Positions 60,677 to 64,000 of a DNA stretch of 64,000 nucleotides are shown here, in pieces. The stretch spans positions 124,001 through 188,000 of the forward strand of contig NZ_MSDV01000019.1 in assembly GCF_001931485.1 (NCBI RefSeq), in the 5' to 3' direction. The notes below the pieces were generated by a model that saw only the letters and a list, made by a program, of their open reading frames with translations, did not search any database and was not told the DNA's origin. Both the position numbers and the translations under genes were made by a program. Origin of the DNA: Burkholderia sp. SRS-W-2-2016 (GTDB lineage: Bacteria > Pseudomonadota > Gammaproteobacteria > Burkholderiales > Burkholderiaceae). How positions within the stretch are numbered: the stretch's first letter is position 1; the number at the start of each line of letters is the position of its first letter.

Positions 60677-61705
60677 CTACGCACACCGTTGCCGGCGCTT
60701 CTGCGTATCGCTCGGCAATTCATTGAAGCGCGCGAAGTAGTACGCGGAGAAGCGGCCGAGATGGCCGAAGCCGAACGCGAGCGCGGTATCGGTGATGCTG
60801 CACGCCGACTCGGTCAGCAGACGGGTGCGCGCCGCTTCGAGGCGCGTGTTGCGCAGCAGTTCCATCGGCGTCACGCCATGATGGCGCCGGCACAGCACGT
60901 TCAGCGTGCGAAAACTGACCCCGGCCACTCGCGCGAGATCTTCGAGCGAGATCGGCGCGCACAGCCGCGAGTCGATGTATTCGAGTAGGACTTCCATCTG
61001 TTTCGCGCCGCCGTTGTGCAGCCGCGTGTCGGCGCCGCAACCGGCAGGCTCGGCTGATTCAATCGCTAATACGGGTGCCGGCGCCGCTTGCGGCAGCTGA
61101 TGCATCAGCAGAAACAGCGCGAGATTGCGTTCGAAATGATCGCTCCACTCGGGCCGCAGAGCGCCGCTGCCGGATTGCGCGGCAATGTTCAGCAACGACT
61201 GCGTGATCAGATCCCACTGCGAGCCGAGCGATTGCGGCAGCAACCGGCCCGGCACCATCTCGAGTTCATCGTCGGGCGCGCGGCCCGCGACTTCCAGCAT
61301 CAACGAGTCCGGCACTCGAACGATGAACTGCTGGGTCCCCGGCAACCAGCGCAGCCGCACGCTTCGTTGCGGCGACAACACCGCGGTGCGCCCCTCGGCG
61401 ACGCTCATCACAGTGCCGTCGCATTCGATTTCCGCGCCCCCTCTCAACGACGTATGCACGAGCGTAAAGCCATCGAATGGCCGCGGCGTGACCTCGACCT
61501 CCGCACCGTATTGCAACGCGTAGATGCGCAGATGATTCAACTCCGCCTTGAATAGCGCGGTATCTGGCGCACCGTTTTTCCAATGTAGTACATGGTCGCT
61601 TAATTCACGCGCGACGTGGTCATGGCTGTCGACGGCGTTGTCGGAACGGAACAGGCAATTGCGATACAGCGCCGACAGCGCTTCAGATTTCGTTGACAAA
61701 GTCAT
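60677..61705 (-). CDS. AraC-family regulator (benzoate/anthranilate type)
   Basis: A 342-residue protein starting at 61705 (MTLSTKSEAL) behind ttggaga. N-terminal cupin-like sensor domain, C-terminal AraC double HTH (residues about 235-340: ISLEDLARVAGVSFRTLNVL, MELLRNTRLEAARTRLL, ITDTALAFGFGHLGRFSAYY). Resembles XylS/BenR/AndR regulators of aromatic acid degradation. Divergent from a BenK-type transporter whose upstream region carries a XylS-like half-site. Confidence 0.86.
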   Translation of the reverse strand: MTLSTKSEALSALYRNCLFRSDNAVDSHDHVARELSDHVLHWKNGAPDTALFKAELNHLRIYALQYGAEVEVTPRPFDGFTLVHTSLRGGAEIECDGTVMSVAEGRTAVLSPQRSVRLRWLPGTQQFIVRVPDSLMLEVAGRAPDDELEMVPGRLLPQSLGSQWDLITQSLLNIAAQSGSGALRPEWSDHFERNLALFLLMHQLPQAAPAPVLAIESAEPAGCGADTRLHNGGAKQMEVLLEYIDSRLCAPISLEDLARVAGVSFRTLNVLCRRHHGVTPMELLRNTRLEAARTRLLTESACSITDTALAFGFGHLGRFSAYYFARFNELPSDTQKRRQRCA

Positions 61706-62137
61706 GCCGTCTCCAATGTGGCCTGGTGCGCTTCCCGTCGCATTCCGAACTAACGGAATGCACTGTCTCAGGCCTCTTTCGCGGGCGTGAATGTCCTGTG
61801 CGGATGTGGCGATGAGCCGAGCATAGCCTCGCTGTCCAATGCGCTGAATTCGGAAAGCTACTGATATCGCCACACGGGTTGGAGCCAGTTTATGTCAGCA
61901 AGGAAAAAAGCGGACTGACCTGGATAGCTGATGTGCAATTTCTGGATAGTGCAAACCTTTCTGGATTCATACACTGCGCCCATTCATACATAGAGAACAC
62001 ACACCGCTGCCGCACCGACTGCGGTTTGCTTCGGGTAACCGCTAATAGCGGACCGGATAGCGAACCGAAGCGACGCGGCGACGTTCGACCGGGCTGTGCT
62101 ACAGCGCGGAACAGGCTTTGAAACGGAGGAGACACCC
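61706..62137. other. Control region between araC-type regulator and transporter
   Basis: No gene supported. Contains a perfect XylS-type half-site (61934-61948) and further GGAT copies nearby; the transporter ribosome site ggagga is at its end. Confidence 0.6.
61934..61967 (+). promoter_or_regulatory. XylS/BenR-type half-site upstream of the MFS transporter
   Basis: TGCA-N6-GGATA at 61934-61948 fits the XylS consensus TGCA-N6-GGNTA exactly. A second TGCA at 61950 and GGATT at 61963 make a degenerate, 3-bp-longer repeat. Confidence 0.55.
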
Positions 62138-63493
62138 ATGCGGGAAATCAATTTGCACGCGCTCGCCGAGGACGCGAAGCTCAGCCCTTTGCACTACATC
62201 GTGCTGATCTGGTGCGCACTCATCATCATCTTCGACGGCTATGACCTCGCGGTCGCCGGCATTGCGCTGCCGTCGATCATGAAGGAGATGGGCGTCAATC
62301 CGGCGAAGGCCGGCTTCATGGTCAGCTCCGCGCTGTTCGGGATGATGTTCGGCAATATCGTGTTCGGCACGGTCGCGGATCGCATCGGCCGTCGCTGGGC
62401 GATCGCGATCTGTCTCGGGCTGTTCAGTGTGTTCACCGCGCTGGCCGGTCTTGCGGCGACGCCGGTCGAATTCGGCCTCGCCCGCTTTATCGCGGGGATC
62501 GGGATCGGCGGCGTGATGCCGAACGTGATCGCGCAGATGACCGAATACGCGCCGCGCCGTTTGCGCAGCACGATGGTCACGCTGATGTTCAGCGGCTACT
62601 CGGTCGGCGGGATGCTGGCGGCGGTGCTCGGCAAGGGGATGATCGAACGCTTCGGCTGGCCGTCGGTGTTCGTCGCCGCGGGCGCGCCGGTTCTGCTGGT
62701 GCCGCTGCTGCTCAAATGGATGCCGGAGTCGATGGCGTTTCTGATCGGCAAGGGTGAGACCGACAAGCTCGCGCGGATTGCCGGCCGGCTCGATCCGACC
62801 TACCAGCAGCGCAGCGGCGACCGTTTCGTGCTGAACCGCGCGGAGCAGAGCAAGGCGTCGATGGGTCAGCTGTTCGCGGACGGCCGCGGTTTCAGCACGC
62901 TGATGTTCTGGGTCGGCACGTTCATGTGCCTGTTCATGGTCTATGCGCTCAGCTCGTGGCTGACCAAGCTGATGGCGTCCGCCGGCTATAGCCTGGGCTC
63001 GGCGCTGACCTTCGTGCTGGTGCTGAACTTCGGCGCGATGATCGGCGCGATCGGCGGCGGCTGGCTCGCGGACAAGCTGCATATCAAGTACGTGCTGGTC
63101 GGCATGTACCTGCTTGCCGCTGTGTCGATCTCGCTGCTCGGTTACCCGATGCCGACCGCTGTGCTGTTCGTGCTGGTGGGTCTCGCGGGTGCGTCGACGA
63201 TCGGCACGCAGATCGTCAATTGCGCGTACGCCGGGCAGTTCTATCCGATGGCTGTGCGTTCGACCGGGATCGGCTGGGTGCTGGGCGTCGGCCGTGGCGG
63301 CGCGATCGTCGCGCCGATCCTGATCGGCGTGCTGGTCGGCATGGGCCTGCCGCTGCAGCAGAACTTCATGGCGATCGGTCTGCCCGCGCTAGTTGCAGCG
63401 GCGGCGGTCGCGCTGATCGATCATCGCCGCTCGGCTTCGCATCAGGTCGAAGTGAGCGCGCCGGTCGCCGCGCAGCAGGCCGCGCGCAGCTAG
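62138..63493 (+). CDS. MFS aromatic acid:H+ symporter (BenK/PcaK-like)
   Basis: A 451-residue, twelve-helix transporter of the AAHS family. DGYDLAVAGIALPSIM in helix 1 is the family signature seen in benzoate and 4-hydroxybenzoate carriers; ADRIGRRWAIAI is the loop 2-3 motif and FIAGIGIGGVMPN the helix 5 region. Start at 62138 follows cggagga. Together with an AraC regulator of the benzoate type it probably imports an aromatic acid; the particular acid is unknown. Catabolic genes are not in the window. Confidence 0.88.
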   Translation: MREINLHALAEDAKLSPLHYIVLIWCALIIIFDGYDLAVAGIALPSIMKEMGVNPAKAGFMVSSALFGMMFGNIVFGTVADRIGRRWAIAICLGLFSVFTALAGLAATPVEFGLARFIAGIGIGGVMPNVIAQMTEYAPRRLRSTMVTLMFSGYSVGGMLAAVLGKGMIERFGWPSVFVAAGAPVLLVPLLLKWMPESMAFLIGKGETDKLARIAGRLDPTYQQRSGDRFVLNRAEQSKASMGQLFADGRGFSTLMFWVGTFMCLFMVYALSSWLTKLMASAGYSLGSALTFVLVLNFGAMIGAIGGGWLADKLHIKYVLVGMYLLAAVSISLLGYPMPTAVLFVLVGLAGASTIGTQIVNCAYAGQFYPMAVRSTGIGWVLGVGRGGAIVAPILIGVLVGMGLPLQQNFMAIGLPALVAAAAVALIDHRRSASHQVEVSAPVAAQQAARS

Positions 63494-63651
63494 GAGCAGC
63501 CGGTTTCAGTTTCGTCATCACGTTGACGACTCGCGCGACAGTGGTCTGCGAGGCCTGGGGGAACCACCGTCGCGCGTCGATTGCATGTACGGCACAATCC
63601 TTTCCGCCTCACGGCACCCAATAAATACACTCGAAGCAGATAGGGGACACT

Positions 63652-64000
63652 ATGAAAATGAAATGGAGCGCGGCACTTCTCGCAGCCGCAACGGGGTTGG
63701 CTTATGGCCAGAGCAGCGTGACGCTGTACGGGATCATCGACACCGGCGTGTCGTACTACAACAATGCGGCGGCTCACGGCTCCGTTGTCGGGATGCCGAC
63801 ACTGACCGGCGAAGTGCCGTCGCGTTGGGGCCTGAAAGGCAGCGAGGATCTGGGCGGCGGCCTGAAGACTTTCTTCGTACTGGAAAGCGGTTTTCAGCCG
63901 GGCACCGGGGCGCTGAACTATGGCGGCCGGCTGTTCGGCCGTCAGGCCAATGTCGGTTTGAGCAGCAGCTACGGCTCGCTGACGTTGGGCCGGCAGATGA
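63652..64000 (+). CDS. Gram-negative porin, 3' end beyond window
   Basis: First 116 residues of an Omp32/OpcP-type porin. Start at 63652 follows aggggac; signal peptide ends LAYG-QSS and is followed by SVTLYGIIDTGVSYYNNA, GLKGSEDLGGGLKTFFVLES and GRLFGRQANVGL. It follows the MFS transporter by 158 bp and may be its outer-membrane partner. Translation runs off the window. Confidence 0.9.
   Translation, partial: MKMKWSAALLAAATGLAYGQSSVTLYGIIDTGVSYYNNAAAHGSVVGMPTLTGEVPSRWGLKGSEDLGGGLKTFFVLESGFQPGTGALNYGGRLFGRQANVGLSSSYGSLTLGRQM

Noticed and set aside
1-64000. CRISPR arrays, tRNA or rRNA genes, intact prophage or IS
   Set aside because: No spaced direct repeats of CRISPR type, no recognisable tRNA arms or rRNA segments, and no transposase, integrase or phage structural protein was seen on reading the frames; an IS or prophage search by tool was not possible.

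Overview
The window is high-GC, densely packed, single-copy-looking chromosomal DNA of a Burkholderiaceae-type betaproteobacterium, most like Paraburkholderia or Burkholderia. The evidence is the family mix: Omp32/OpcP-type porins, a DUF2844-DUF3443 pair, a DUF6496 Lys/Ala-rich protein, MocR and LysR regulators, a DUF1840 protein, and an aromatic-acid:H+ symporter next to an AraC regulator. I saw no rRNA, tRNA, CRISPR array, intact insertion sequence or prophage. All assignments come from reading the sequence and recalled family motifs; no database search was run.

Layout. 1-8832: a branched-chain-type ABC transporter (livM end, livG, livF, and a distal binding protein) wrapped around an enamidase-like amidohydrolase and a two-subunit NicA/NicB-like molybdenum hydroxylase with three c-type hemes, so probably an N-heterocycle (nicotinate-like) uptake and catabolism operon. 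8898-12989: small accessory genes, an omega-amino acid aminotransferase and its divergent MocR regulator. 13181-17188: an orphan TadE/TadG pair, a LysE exporter, an orphan GltI-type binding protein and a small secreted lectin-like protein. 17294-24611: a compact regulon of a MarR regulator, two ClC channels/antiporters with CBS domains, an HPP-CBS membrane protein, DUF1840, two small envelope proteins and a universal stress protein. 24801-31670: FabI, an iron-uptake block (DUF3325/DUF3649-like, PepSY protein, TonB receptor) with Fur-like boxes on both sides, and an orphan receiver protein. 31761-37737: envelope lipoproteins, a phasin, DUF2844/DUF3443, a bacterioferritin-like protein and a BON lipoprotein. 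37854-46549: a zinc metallopeptidase divergent from a transglutaminase-DUF2126 / ATP-grasp-alpha-E / transglutaminase operon. 47188-54552: an SBP-permease-ATPase-porin operon divergent from a TctDE-like two-component system. 54726-60643: a glycosyltransferase on an atypical patch, an SDR with LysR, a second LysR, a membrane protein and a META/DUF4377 lipoprotein. 60677-64000: an AraC regulator divergent from a benzoate-type MFS transporter followed by a porin cut by the window end.

The best candidate for an undescribed system is 17.3-24.6 kb. Five 19-bp sites fitting TATATCA-N5-TGATATA lie upstream of marR-clc1, the HPP gene, the DUF1840 gene, the second clc (shared with a small divergent membrane gene) and the usp gene. 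This points to one MarR-controlled anion/proton-handling and stress regulon whose products combine nucleotide-sensing CBS domains with Usp. Second candidates are the transglutaminase/ATP-grasp/alpha-E cluster with a linked zinc peptidase, and the enamidase-NicAB-Liv operon, which joins an anaerobic-type nicotinate enzyme to an aerobic-type cytochrome-linked hydroxylase.
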